The notes under the pieces are model-generated. The model was not told where the DNA came from, did not search any database, and saw only the letters and a program-made list of their open reading frames with translations. Source: Shewanella zhangzhouensis (GTDB lineage Bacteria; Pseudomonadota; Gammaproteobacteria; Enterobacterales; Shewanellaceae). From it: a stretch of 64,000 bases of DNA. Shown here piece by piece: positions 49,995-57,589 of this stretch (its first letter is position 1; each line of letters begins with the position of its first letter). The translations under genes were made by a program, and so were the position numbers. Where the stretch lies: NCBI RefSeq assembly GCF_019457615.1, contig NZ_CP080414.1, positions 2,664,501 through 2,728,500 on the forward strand. Reading direction: 5' to 3'.

Positions 49995-51005
49995 CTACTG
50001 CCCGTCCTGATCTCTTGGCCGACGGCGCAAATCGCGGTACTCAAAGGATTGTGCGTGGATACGGTCCATATCCAGGGCGCACAGGAAGGCGTATTCGGTC
50101 ACCTTGGCCACCATATCGGGCTCACCGAATAGAAACAGTCGCTTGTCTCTCCCAAGCTCGTGCCGTTCTTTGAGGATTTGCGGCACTTCCATGAGGCGAA
50201 CCCTGTGATTATCGATGCGCTCGGCATCGCTCAAAGCCGAGATAAGCCCCTGATAATGCAATACCTTATGCTCCAGCATTAATTTAAGCAGGGTTCGGTG
50301 CAAATACAGATCGTCAAGATATTTACCCCAGTGATAAAGACTGATGGACCTTTGATGACCGCTGTCGAGTGCCGATTGCACCAACCCCAGTGCGGGGCCA
50401 ATCCCCGTGCCAAAAGCCACCACAATCAGCTCGTCATTTCCATAGGCCCCGTCGTAGTGACATCGGCCCCATGGGCGGGTAAGCGACAAGCTTCCGCCCA
50501 CCTTTACTTCGTCACACAGCCAGCGGCTGAAATGGCCATTCCGCTTTCGCCGCACATGCACGGCAAAGGTGCCTTCCCCCTGCCCCGGCGCGATACCATA
50601 GGTGCGGCCAAGGCCTTCCGGGCCACGAATACCGGTACACAGTCCGGGCGTATAGGGAATCGTTGTATCGGGTTTAATGACCAGGCGGGTCACATCAGCG
50701 CTGAGACTGAGCTTATCGAGCAGCCGCGCACTGACATACGTCTGTTCGGCAGGACGGCTTAACTTCATGCCATTTTTGGCCACACACTGACAGGCATACA
50801 CCAACTGCTGTGCTTTCAGGTCCGCTTCCAAGCCCTTCTGGGCCTTAGGGGTAATCTTGCCTTCATCGAGACGCAGCAAACAGCTGCGGCACTGACCTTT
50901 GGTGCAGGAGTAATTAATCGGATGACCGACGCGTTTGAGGGCGCTCAGAACGGTTTCGCCGGATTCGGCATGGAAGCGCTGGTTATCCAGAAAAAACAGC
51001 GTCAT
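49995..51005 (-). CDS. 2Fe-2S ferredoxin / FAD-NAD(P)H oxidoreductase
   Basis: 336 residues from ATG 51005 (MTLFFLDNQRF); a TTG 24 codons upstream has no ribosome site. An N-terminal plant-type ferredoxin domain has ligands in CTKGQCRSCLL and a fourth Cys in YACQC. An FNR-like reductase follows with the FAD domain (HFSRWLCDEVKVGGSLSLTRPWG) and NAD(P) motif VVAFGTGIGPALGL. Such proteins pass electrons from NAD(P)H to an oxygenase or reductase partner. None is adjacent, so its pathway is unknown. Resembles CDP-6-deoxy-glucose reductase and phenol hydroxylase reductase components. Confidence 0.85.
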   Translation of the reverse strand: MTLFFLDNQRFHAESGETVLSALKRVGHPINYSCTKGQCRSCLLRLDEGKITPKAQKGLEADLKAQQLVYACQCVAKNGMKLSRPAEQTYVSARLLDKLSLSADVTRLVIKPDTTIPYTPGLCTGIRGPEGLGRTYGIAPGQGEGTFAVHVRRKRNGHFSRWLCDEVKVGGSLSLTRPWGRCHYDGAYGNDELIVVAFGTGIGPALGLVQSALDSGHQRSISLYHWGKYLDDLYLHRTLLKLMLEHKVLHYQGLISALSDAERIDNHRVRLMEVPQILKERHELGRDKRLFLFGEPDMVAKVTEYAFLCALDMDRIHAQSFEYRDLRRRPRDQDGQ

Positions 51006-51135
51006 ATGATGTGTGGCTCTCCCTGCCGGGAAGGGGGTTGGGCGCTTCAAGATGCTGACTTCGTCCTGGCTTGTCAAGTGAAGCTTTAAAAGGAGCTAGC
51101 CAGGTCAAATCCGCCGTATGGTCTGTTCCAAAGAA

Positions 51136-51825
51136 TCACTTGCGCCACAGATAGTAACGGTCGGAGTAGTCACTGAGCCATTGGGGACGATATACCACCA
51201 GCAGGGTCACGGCCATACCGTTGAGCAAGGCCTCGGGGAACACCATGAGCACTGACAGGGAAAGATAATCCTGCCACAGCACGGCAGACGACTGCATCTC
51301 TGTGGCCCACAGCCACAGCGACCAAAGCCCCTCGTGACTGACCTGAGAAACTCCGGCGTTGAAAAAGCCACCAACAAAAATCAGCACGAACACATTGTTC
51401 GGCAGCCAGTAAAAGCCGCGATTATGGATAACAAATGCCAGATAGAGCGGCAGGCATACGCCCATCAGGGCATAAGCCCCAAAGAGCCAGGGCTGTTTTA
51501 GCACCGCAAGGCAGTAAAAGGCGCAGGGCAGCAACGCCAACACAGAGGCAAGACGCCAGGAAAACATCAGCATCAAGGTGACCAGGCCTAAAAAGTGCAG
51601 CTGCAACATGCCATGCACACCGGCGTTAAAGAGCCAGAGCCCCATCACGGTGCTGAGTGACAAGAGCGCCCTTATTTGCCGCTCCTTGTCTGCCAGCAGG
51701 CTGTTCAGGGCGTCTTTGGGCCAAATAATCCACAACCAAATCAACAGCAATGCGAAAGCCACCCCATCGGCGAAGGTGAAGTGCCAGTCGATACTGCCCC
51801 ACAGATTTTGCCAAAACTCAGTCAT
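51136..51825 (-). CDS. Integral membrane protein, CbiM-like permease family
   Basis: 229 residues with about six membrane segments (VAFALLLIWLWIIW, STVMGLWLFNAGVHGMLQLHFLGL, FVLIFVGGFFNAGVS, SLSVLMVFPEALLNGMAVTLLVVY). The HGMLQLHFLGLVTLMLMF and FPEALLNGM elements fit the COG3235/CbiM-related permease group, often annotated as an energy-coupling factor permease. No ATPase or substrate-binding genes are adjacent, so transport function is inferred only from family. Confidence 0.72.
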   Translation of the reverse strand: MTEFWQNLWGSIDWHFTFADGVAFALLLIWLWIIWPKDALNSLLADKERQIRALLSLSTVMGLWLFNAGVHGMLQLHFLGLVTLMLMFSWRLASVLALLPCAFYCLAVLKQPWLFGAYALMGVCLPLYLAFVIHNRGFYWLPNNVFVLIFVGGFFNAGVSQVSHEGLWSLWLWATEMQSSAVLWQDYLSLSVLMVFPEALLNGMAVTLLVVYRPQWLSDYSDRYYLWRK

Positions 51826-51903
51826 GGAAAAGCATTGATTCCCGAGTCAATATGGTTACTCTTGATGACTGTGATTATCACCGATTTTTGGGGAATTAAA
51901 ACC

Positions 51904-52341
51904 GTGTTATTTAAAACCGGCGCCTTCGTATTCTGGGCATTGTTGCTCACAGGTTGCGCAGCATCCACTGATCCCGATGTGGAGCCAGAGGCAAAATATG
52001 AAGGCGTTATTCGCGACAAACTGACCACCAGCATTGCCGATAATGGCCTGAAGCTCTTTACTTACAGTGTCAGCAATACCCGGGTGACGGCGCCAATAAC
52101 CATGCAACCTCTGGAATTGACCGGCCGCGAGCGACGAAAGCGCTCGTCTGGCCCTGATTTAACCGAATGGACAGAACAAATCGAACTGGGGCTGAAGCGA
52201 ACCCTTGCCATGTCGGGCTTTTGCCGTGAAGGCAGCATAGAAATCAGCCGTCTCATACAGGCAGACAGAGCCGAAATTCGCGGAGAATGTACCGAAGGCG
52301 CCACCGATGAAGACAGGCAGCGCTTTGGAAGACAGGGTTAA
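51904..52341 (+). CDS. Small lipoprotein, unknown function
   Basis: 145 residues from GTG 51904, with GGGGAA upstream; an in-frame ATG 13 codons earlier would add an acidic stretch in front of the signal and is less likely. Lipobox LTGC after VLFKTGAFVFWALL. The mature part is charged, with a basic patch (RERRKRSSGPD) and two cysteines (GFCREGS, RGECTEG) that may form a disulfide. I do not recognise the family. Start and function are uncertain. Confidence 0.65.
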   Translation: MLFKTGAFVFWALLLTGCAASTDPDVEPEAKYEGVIRDKLTTSIADNGLKLFTYSVSNTRVTAPITMQPLELTGRERRKRSSGPDLTEWTEQIELGLKRTLAMSGFCREGSIEISRLIQADRAEIRGECTEGATDEDRQRFGRQG

Positions 52342-52410
52342 CACGCCACAGCAGTGGCATTTTCGGCGCTGCTTGGGTAGTATTCGCCGCTCGATTGCGC
52401 GGAGCTTAAT

Positions 52411-52644
52411 ATGAACAGAAGACAGGCACTGATTAAGAAAATGGCCAAACGCACCAAGGCCAGAGAAAACAAGAAAGAAAAGCCCAACGCAGGTGCAGCA
52501 AAAGACAGATATATCTCCAAAGCCGAGCGCGCCAAACTGGAAGCAGAAGCACAGGCAACTGAAGCAAAGCTTGCTGACGCATCGAGCAGTGAAATGGAGA
52601 TTGGTGCCGACGTTGCTGACATTGCCGCCGATACAGGCAACTGA
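52411..52644 (+). CDS. DUF2986 small basic protein
   Basis: 77 residues. Strongly basic N-terminal half (MNRRQALIKKMAKRTKARENKKEK) followed by KDRYISKAERAKLEAEA, the DUF2986 signature, and an acidic Ala-rich tail. Probably cytoplasmic, possibly nucleic-acid or ribosome associated by charge alone. GGAGC is placed well for ATG 52411. Confidence 0.8.
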   Translation: MNRRQALIKKMAKRTKARENKKEKPNAGAAKDRYISKAERAKLEAEAQATEAKLADASSSEMEIGADVADIAADTGN

Positions 52645-52701
52645 ATCAATGCCCGGCGCACAGAATGGCGGACGGGATTGAGGTCCAGCATTTCACCGAA
52701 T

Positions 52702-52730
52702 AAAAAAGGCTCTTTTGCAGAGCCTTTTTT
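52702..52730. terminator. Bidirectional terminator
   Basis: AAAAAAGGCTC, loop TTTTGCA, GAGCCTTTTTT, between the convergent DUF2986 and MATE genes. Confidence 0.9.
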
Positions 52731-52758
52731 AATGCCATTTACGCCTTCACACGGGCTA

Positions 52759-54276
52759 TCAACCCTTATCTTTTGGCACGGCGCCCACATCAGATGGGCA
52801 GGTCTCAGACTTAACCAAAAACTCCGTCGCCTCCTGTGCGCCCATGCAATCCTTTTCTTCGGTATGGGTCGCCATCTGCACGAAGGATGACGACAAGGGG
52901 CTGTTGCTGGCAGGTACCACCTCTTCGTCGGCGGCGTCCTTTGTGGCGTCACTGTCACTCTCAAAAGAGGCCACCAGGCGGTACGCGGTATAAACGCCTG
53001 CCACACCAAACAGCACTGACCCCAACACCTGCCCGATTAGCACGCCGTACACGCCGCCGTATTGGGCGCCAAGCCAGATAAAGGGCAAGGTGCCCAAAGT
53101 TGCCTTGCCCACATTAAACACAGTGGAGTACTTGGCTTTACCGAGGTTGTTGAATGATGCGTTGGCAACAAAGAGCGCCCCGGAGAACACGAAGAACACC
53201 GCTATGTAGGTGAGGAAAAAGCCGATAAATTCCGCCGAATCACCTTTAAGGTCAAAGGCCCTGACAATCATATCCTGGGCCAGAAACAGCACCAACGCCA
53301 TGCCCACCACATAGGCAGTACAAAACAGCAGCGATTGGGTTAAACAATCCCTGAGCCTGTCGTAGCGCCTGGCACCAAAATTTTGTCCAACGATGGGGCC
53401 AATGGCGCCTGAGAGTGCAAATATCATCCCGAACGCAACAGGGGTAAGACGCCCAATGACGGCCCACCCCGCCACGTAGGCGTCACCAAATTCGGCGATG
53501 GCGCGGGTCATAAAGCCGTTCCCGATGGGGGTGGCCACGTTGGTGAGCATGGCCGGTCCGGCAATGGCGAAAATGGGCTTCAAATCGCCAACAAAGGCAT
53601 CGATTGTGGGTTTACTGCCAAGCCCGTGTTTAACAAACACACCGCGCCCGGCCACCAGCATCACAGATAAACGCGCCAGCACAGAAGCTACCGCCGCCCC
53701 TTCAATGCCCATGGCGAGCACAAAAATCAATATGGGGTCGAGTACCAGATTCACGCCGCCACCCACCAGAGTCGACACCATGGAAAGCTTGGCGTCCCCT
53801 ACCGCTCTGAGCGCGGCGCCAAGGGCCATGGCAAGGCAGATAAAGGGCAGCGAGGGTACCAGAATATCGAGATAGTCCGCGGCAAGCTCAGCCGTGTGCC
53901 CGGTGGCGCCGACCAGTGTCAGCAGTGCGGGGATATTCAGCGACACCAAGAGCGACACCAGGGAAGAGACTGCCAGAGTCACCAGAAGCGAGCTCATCAG
54001 CAGCCGTTTGGCGTTGTCGATTTCCCGGGCGCCAATAGCACGGGACACCTGCGCCCCCAGCGCTATGGACAAGCCGATGCCGATGGAGGTGGTAAAAAAC
54101 GAAATGGTACCTGCGTAGCCAACGGCCGCAGCAAGCTCCGCTTCCCCGAGCAAACTCAGAAAGAAGATATCCAGCAAGTCCACCAAAAACAGCGCCGAAA
54201 TGCCCACCGCAGCGGTGGAGCTCATCACCAGAATGTGGCGCAGTATCGGCCCTTCAACAAATTTTGCTTGGGTCAT
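52759..54276 (-). CDS. MATE-family efflux transporter with a long hydrophilic tail
   Basis: 505 residues from ATG 54276 (MTQAKFVEGPILRHILVMSSTAAVGISALFLVDLLDIFFLS). Twelve predicted membrane segments in two MatE halves, then about 65 polar residues (SDSDATKDAADEEVVPASNSP..., ending KSETCPSDVGAVPKDKG) not seen in typical MATE proteins of about 440-460 residues. Sodium- or proton-driven export of cationic compounds is the family role; substrate unknown. The stop lies 11 bases downstream of the ion-channel gene's territory, so the two may share a transcript. Confidence 0.87.
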   Translation of the reverse strand: MTQAKFVEGPILRHILVMSSTAAVGISALFLVDLLDIFFLSLLGEAELAAAVGYAGTISFFTTSIGIGLSIALGAQVSRAIGAREIDNAKRLLMSSLLVTLAVSSLVSLLVSLNIPALLTLVGATGHTAELAADYLDILVPSLPFICLAMALGAALRAVGDAKLSMVSTLVGGGVNLVLDPILIFVLAMGIEGAAVASVLARLSVMLVAGRGVFVKHGLGSKPTIDAFVGDLKPIFAIAGPAMLTNVATPIGNGFMTRAIAEFGDAYVAGWAVIGRLTPVAFGMIFALSGAIGPIVGQNFGARRYDRLRDCLTQSLLFCTAYVVGMALVLFLAQDMIVRAFDLKGDSAEFIGFFLTYIAVFFVFSGALFVANASFNNLGKAKYSTVFNVGKATLGTLPFIWLGAQYGGVYGVLIGQVLGSVLFGVAGVYTAYRLVASFESDSDATKDAADEEVVPASNSPLSSSFVQMATHTEEKDCMGAQEATEFLVKSETCPSDVGAVPKDKG

Positions 54277-54287
54277 TATGGGTCCTG

Positions 54288-55124
54288 TTACGGCTCTTTT
54301 TGCAGCTCGCTGCCACACTTATTGCAGTATTCGGCGTCTTGATCGTGTCCGATTTTCAAACAGTTACTGCAACGTCTAAGGTCCCGGTGACGGCCGATTT
54401 CCTGAGAAATTTCCGCAGTGAGAATACCCGTGGGAATGGCAATAATCGAGTAACCTATCAGCATGGTCAGTGCCGCTATGGCCTGGCCCAATTCGGTCTT
54501 GGGCGTAATATCACCATAACCCACAGTAGTTATGGTCACTATGGTCCAGTAAATGGACTTGGGAATGGACGAAAAACCGTTTTCGGGGCCTTCAACCATA
54601 TACATGATGGCGCTGAGCACCATGATGATAAGGCTGACCGAGAAGAAAAACAGAAACACCTTGCGACTGGACTGCATCATAGCCTTGAGCAGCAGATTCC
54701 CTTCACTTAAGTATCTTAAGAGCTTGAGTACCCTGAATATTCTGAACAGTCTGAGCACCCGGATAATGAGGGTGAAGTTGGCGCCCGGGAAAAAGAGCGC
54801 GAGATAACTTGGCAACACGGACAAGAGATCCACTATGCCGTAAAAACTGCGGGCGTACTGCCAGCGATGGGCACTGCAATAAATCCTGAGGCCGTATTCG
54901 AGGGTAAAAATAACCGTGAAAATCCACTCGAGCACATGGATAAGCCCACCCCAGCGGGCGTTGATGCTGGAAACTGTATCCAGCAGCACCAGGGTCACAC
55001 TGGCAATGATGCACAGAATAAGCGCCAAATCGAACCAGCGGCCCGCCGGTGTATCTGTGCCAAAAATGATTATCCTGAGTTTTTTCTTGAGTTCACTCTC
55101 AGCATCGGCCTGGGGTTGGCTCAT
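54288..55124 (-). CDS. Voltage-gated-type potassium channel with zinc-ribbon tail
   Basis: 278 residues from ATG 55124 (AGGGAACCC upstream). Six membrane segments; S4 carries spaced arginines (LIIRVLRLFRIFRVLKLLRYL), and the selectivity filter is TVGYGD in TIVTITTVGYGDITPKTELG. The C terminus after the last helix is a four-Cys zinc ribbon (CSNC...CNKC). Likely an inner-membrane tetrameric potassium channel. It precedes the MATE gene by 11 bases on the same strand. Confidence 0.9.
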   Translation of the reverse strand: MSQPQADAESELKKKLRIIIFGTDTPAGRWFDLALILCIIASVTLVLLDTVSSINARWGGLIHVLEWIFTVIFTLEYGLRIYCSAHRWQYARSFYGIVDLLSVLPSYLALFFPGANFTLIIRVLRLFRIFRVLKLLRYLSEGNLLLKAMMQSSRKVFLFFFSVSLIIMVLSAIMYMVEGPENGFSSIPKSIYWTIVTITTVGYGDITPKTELGQAIAALTMLIGYSIIAIPTGILTAEISQEIGRHRDLRRCSNCLKIGHDQDAEYCNKCGSELQKEP

Positions 55125-55289
55125 GGGTTCCCTGAAGTCCTTGGAATGGGTCTGAATCGCCCCACAGTGTGCCATGGCAATCACTCAGGCTCAAAAACAA
55201 TTCTCAATGCAGTTTTCAGCCGCCGCAGCCTTGGGTAGAATCCAAATCAGCACGTCCTGTGCGTAGAATAATGTTGGATTGGGGATTTC

Positions 55290-55787
55290 ATGTTTCGTCA
55301 GCTGTTGGTGTTATTGCTGCTGGTCAGTGCCAGTGTGCAGGCAAATGCAATTAAACCGGGCCAGAAGGTGGACCTGGTGGTGGTCAACAAAGCAGAAGCA
55401 CAGATGCAGGTGTTTTACCGCGGTGAGCTCATCAAGAGTTATCGCATTGCCATGGGCGATAACCCCAAAGGGCACAAGCTCAAGGAAGGCGATCAGCGCA
55501 CCCCCCAGGGCCGCTACCTGCTGGACTTTAAAAAAGCCGACAGCGCCTATTACCGCTCAATTCACATCTCTTATCCCAACGACGAAGACATACTGCGCGC
55601 CAAGGCTCTTGGCATCAGTCCCGGCGGCGCCATTATGATCCACGGTCAGGACCCCAAATCGCCCCTGAGCGCGGAAGAAGCGCAAAAGTACAACTGGACC
55701 AACGGTTGTATCGCCGTCACCAACAGAGACATGGATGAGCTGTGGCAACTGATTGACCCCGGCACTCCTATCGAAATCTGGCCCTGA
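55290..55787 (+). CDS. L,D-transpeptidase family protein (YkuD domain)
   Basis: 165 residues. Signal peptide MFRQLLVLLLLVSASVQANA, then a YkuD domain: VVVNKAEAQMQVFYRGELIKSYRIAMGDNPKGHK, TPQGRYLLD, His118 in MIHGQ and nucleophile Cys140 in WTNGCIAV. The TNGC form with a compact domain resembles the YafK branch, which in E. coli includes DpaA, a hydrolase that detaches Braun's lipoprotein. Whether this one is a transpeptidase or a hydrolase is open. Periplasmic. Confidence 0.87.
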   Translation: MFRQLLVLLLLVSASVQANAIKPGQKVDLVVVNKAEAQMQVFYRGELIKSYRIAMGDNPKGHKLKEGDQRTPQGRYLLDFKKADSAYYRSIHISYPNDEDILRAKALGISPGGAIMIHGQDPKSPLSAEEAQKYNWTNGCIAVTNRDMDELWQLIDPGTPIEIWP

Positions 55788-55794
55788 GGTAAGG

Positions 55795-56355
55795 ATGCAA
55801 CTGGAATCCTTGTTAAACAGCTGGTCCGACTTTGAGACCCGCATACTCACCTTGGTTGATAAACTGGGCTTAACTGAACTTAAGCTTGAGTGCGACCATG
55901 CATCACTGAGAGTCAATACCCCGGACGCCGCCGAGAAGCTCACCGATGCCTTTGGCGATCTGGGCGATATCATCAGCAACAATATGATTAATGGGCGCCC
56001 CATTCTGATTATTAAGCTCAACACCCCGCTAAACCTCGGGCCCTTTACTGTGCCCTGCATCGAACTGCCCTACCCGGGCAGCAAGCAGTACCCCAACGAA
56101 GGCTGGGAGCACATAGAGTTGGTGTTGCCCTGCGATGCCACCGACTGTGACACACTTGAGCAGGCGCTTATCGCCAAAGTACCCGCAATAGCTGCCGTGC
56201 TGACAGGTGATAGCCCCTTTAAGGTCAAGCGCAGCTCGCCCCAGGGTGAAGCCGAACGTTTACCCAACCCCACCCTGGCCTTTGGACTCGATGGACTAAC
56301 GGTGAAAGTCCACCCCCATGGAATCGAAGCCATCGTTGCCAGCGAGCAGGCTTAA
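55795..56355 (+). CDS. yecM: YecM family protein (VOC-like fold)
   Basis: 186 residues from ATG 55795, 7 bases after the preceding stop and with GAGGTAAGG overlapping that stop, so co-transcribed. Close match in pattern to E. coli YecM: DHASLRVNTPDAAEKL, IISNNMINGRPILIIKL, CIELPYPGSKQYPNEGWEHIELVLP and SSPQGEAERLPNPTLAF. YecM is a metal-binding-fold protein of unknown function. Confidence 0.9.
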   Translation: MQLESLLNSWSDFETRILTLVDKLGLTELKLECDHASLRVNTPDAAEKLTDAFGDLGDIISNNMINGRPILIIKLNTPLNLGPFTVPCIELPYPGSKQYPNEGWEHIELVLPCDATDCDTLEQALIAKVPAIAAVLTGDSPFKVKRSSPQGEAERLPNPTLAFGLDGLTVKVHPHGIEAIVASEQA

Positions 56356-56410
56356 CGCTGGCGTTAACGGGTCAATGCTTCATATCTAAGAACATGATTA
56401 TCCTGGCAGT

Positions 56411-56435
56411 GTTTTGTCTGGCGAACAGACAAAAC
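56411..56435. repeat. 10-base perfect inverted repeat
   Basis: GTTTTGTCTG, loop GCGAA, CAGACAAAAC, located 56 bases after yecM and 119 before the mutarotase gene. A short A/T tract sits inside the arms but no T-run follows; either an RNA stem or an operator. Confidence 0.55.
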
Positions 56436-56553
56436 CGCCAAATAGTGCCTGAAGCGGTTTATCAGAGCCGAGGTTCTTGGGTAAAGTAGGCGGCAATTTC
56501 ATATTCTGCGTGGCCCCGTCCACGCCTTTAGAGCTAAATGGAGGAAGTCATCC

Positions 56554-57399
56554 ATGGCGTCGGTAAGCAGTAAAAAACATCCCCAGGGACTCGATTACAT
56601 TGAAGTCAGTACCGCACTTTGCAAGGCGCGAATTTTTCTGCAGGGCGCTCAGATAGACTTCTTTCAACCCACCGGGAAACCGCCTTTGCTTTGGGTTTCT
56701 GAAGCCGATGATTACCTCCCCGGCAGCGGTATTCGCGGAGGGGTGCCCGTGTGCTGGCCCTGGTTTGGCATGCACACTAATCCAGAGTTTCCCCAGCACG
56801 GCTTTGCCCGCACCCGTCTGTGGCATCTCAAGCACAGCCATATTCACAATGAAGCTGTCGAACTGGTATTCGGATTGGATATTGCGGCGGACGACCGCCA
56901 ATTCTGGCCCCATAACACCGAGGTGGAGGTGCATTTTCGCCTCACAGAGACCCTGAGCGTTTCTTTGGTGAACCGCAACCTGGGCGACAGCCATGTCAGC
57001 CTGACCCAGGCGCTGCACAGCTATTTCCCCATCAAGGATATACACGCGCTCAGTGCCAAGGGGTTCAGCGGCGCCAAGTACATTGAGTTCGGTGAAGGGC
57101 CCTATGCCCAGGAAGGCGATGAGGTCAGGTTCGACCGTGAAACTGACAGAGTTTACACCGACCTTGGCCCCTGCCAGACCCTGCATACACCGGACGGTGT
57201 GATAGAGGTCAGTCGTGAGCACAGCCAATCAGCGGTACTCTGGAACCCCTGGATTGATAAGTCACAACGTTTGGCTCGCTTCAGGGATGAAGACTACCTC
57301 ACCATGGTGTGTCTGGAAGCCACCAATGTACTGGAAGACAACGTAGAGCTGGCCCCAGGTCAAACCCATACCCTCACGACCCATATTCGATGGCGCTGA
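56554..57399 (+). CDS. yeaD: D-hexose-6-phosphate mutarotase (YeaD type)
   Basis: 281 residues; GGAGGAAG before ATG 56554. Aldose-1-epimerase superfamily, galactose mutarotase-like fold: LFLQGAQ-like opening (ARIFLQGAQIDFFQPTGKPPLLWVS), GGVPVCWPWFG, the catalytic His in QHGFARTRLW, and WNPWIDKSQRLARF...VCLEATNV with the catalytic Glu. Interconverts anomers of hexose 6-phosphates. Monocistronic with terminator. Confidence 0.9.
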   Translation: MASVSSKKHPQGLDYIEVSTALCKARIFLQGAQIDFFQPTGKPPLLWVSEADDYLPGSGIRGGVPVCWPWFGMHTNPEFPQHGFARTRLWHLKHSHIHNEAVELVFGLDIAADDRQFWPHNTEVEVHFRLTETLSVSLVNRNLGDSHVSLTQALHSYFPIKDIHALSAKGFSGAKYIEFGEGPYAQEGDEVRFDRETDRVYTDLGPCQTLHTPDGVIEVSREHSQSAVLWNPWIDKSQRLARFRDEDYLTMVCLEATNVLEDNVELAPGQTHTLTTHIRWR

Positions 57400-57432
57400 G
57401 TCGCCATTGGCCGTGAACCAAGCCCTATCCCC

Positions 57433-57458
57433 AAAAACGCGCCCTGTGCGCGTTTTTT
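57433..57458 (+). terminator. Intrinsic terminator after yeaD
   Basis: AAAAACGCGC, loop CCTGT, GCGCGTTTTTT. Confidence 0.9.
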
Positions 57459-57589
57459 ATTGCCTGAAATTCCTTCTCTTGTCGGCACGCCAAGTCAACA
57501 CCAAGCAGGTTGGCCGGATTTCTCATTGCCTAATATGTACGTTCGTGCAAGGTTTCTTAACAGATATATAACAATAACGAGGAACACTC

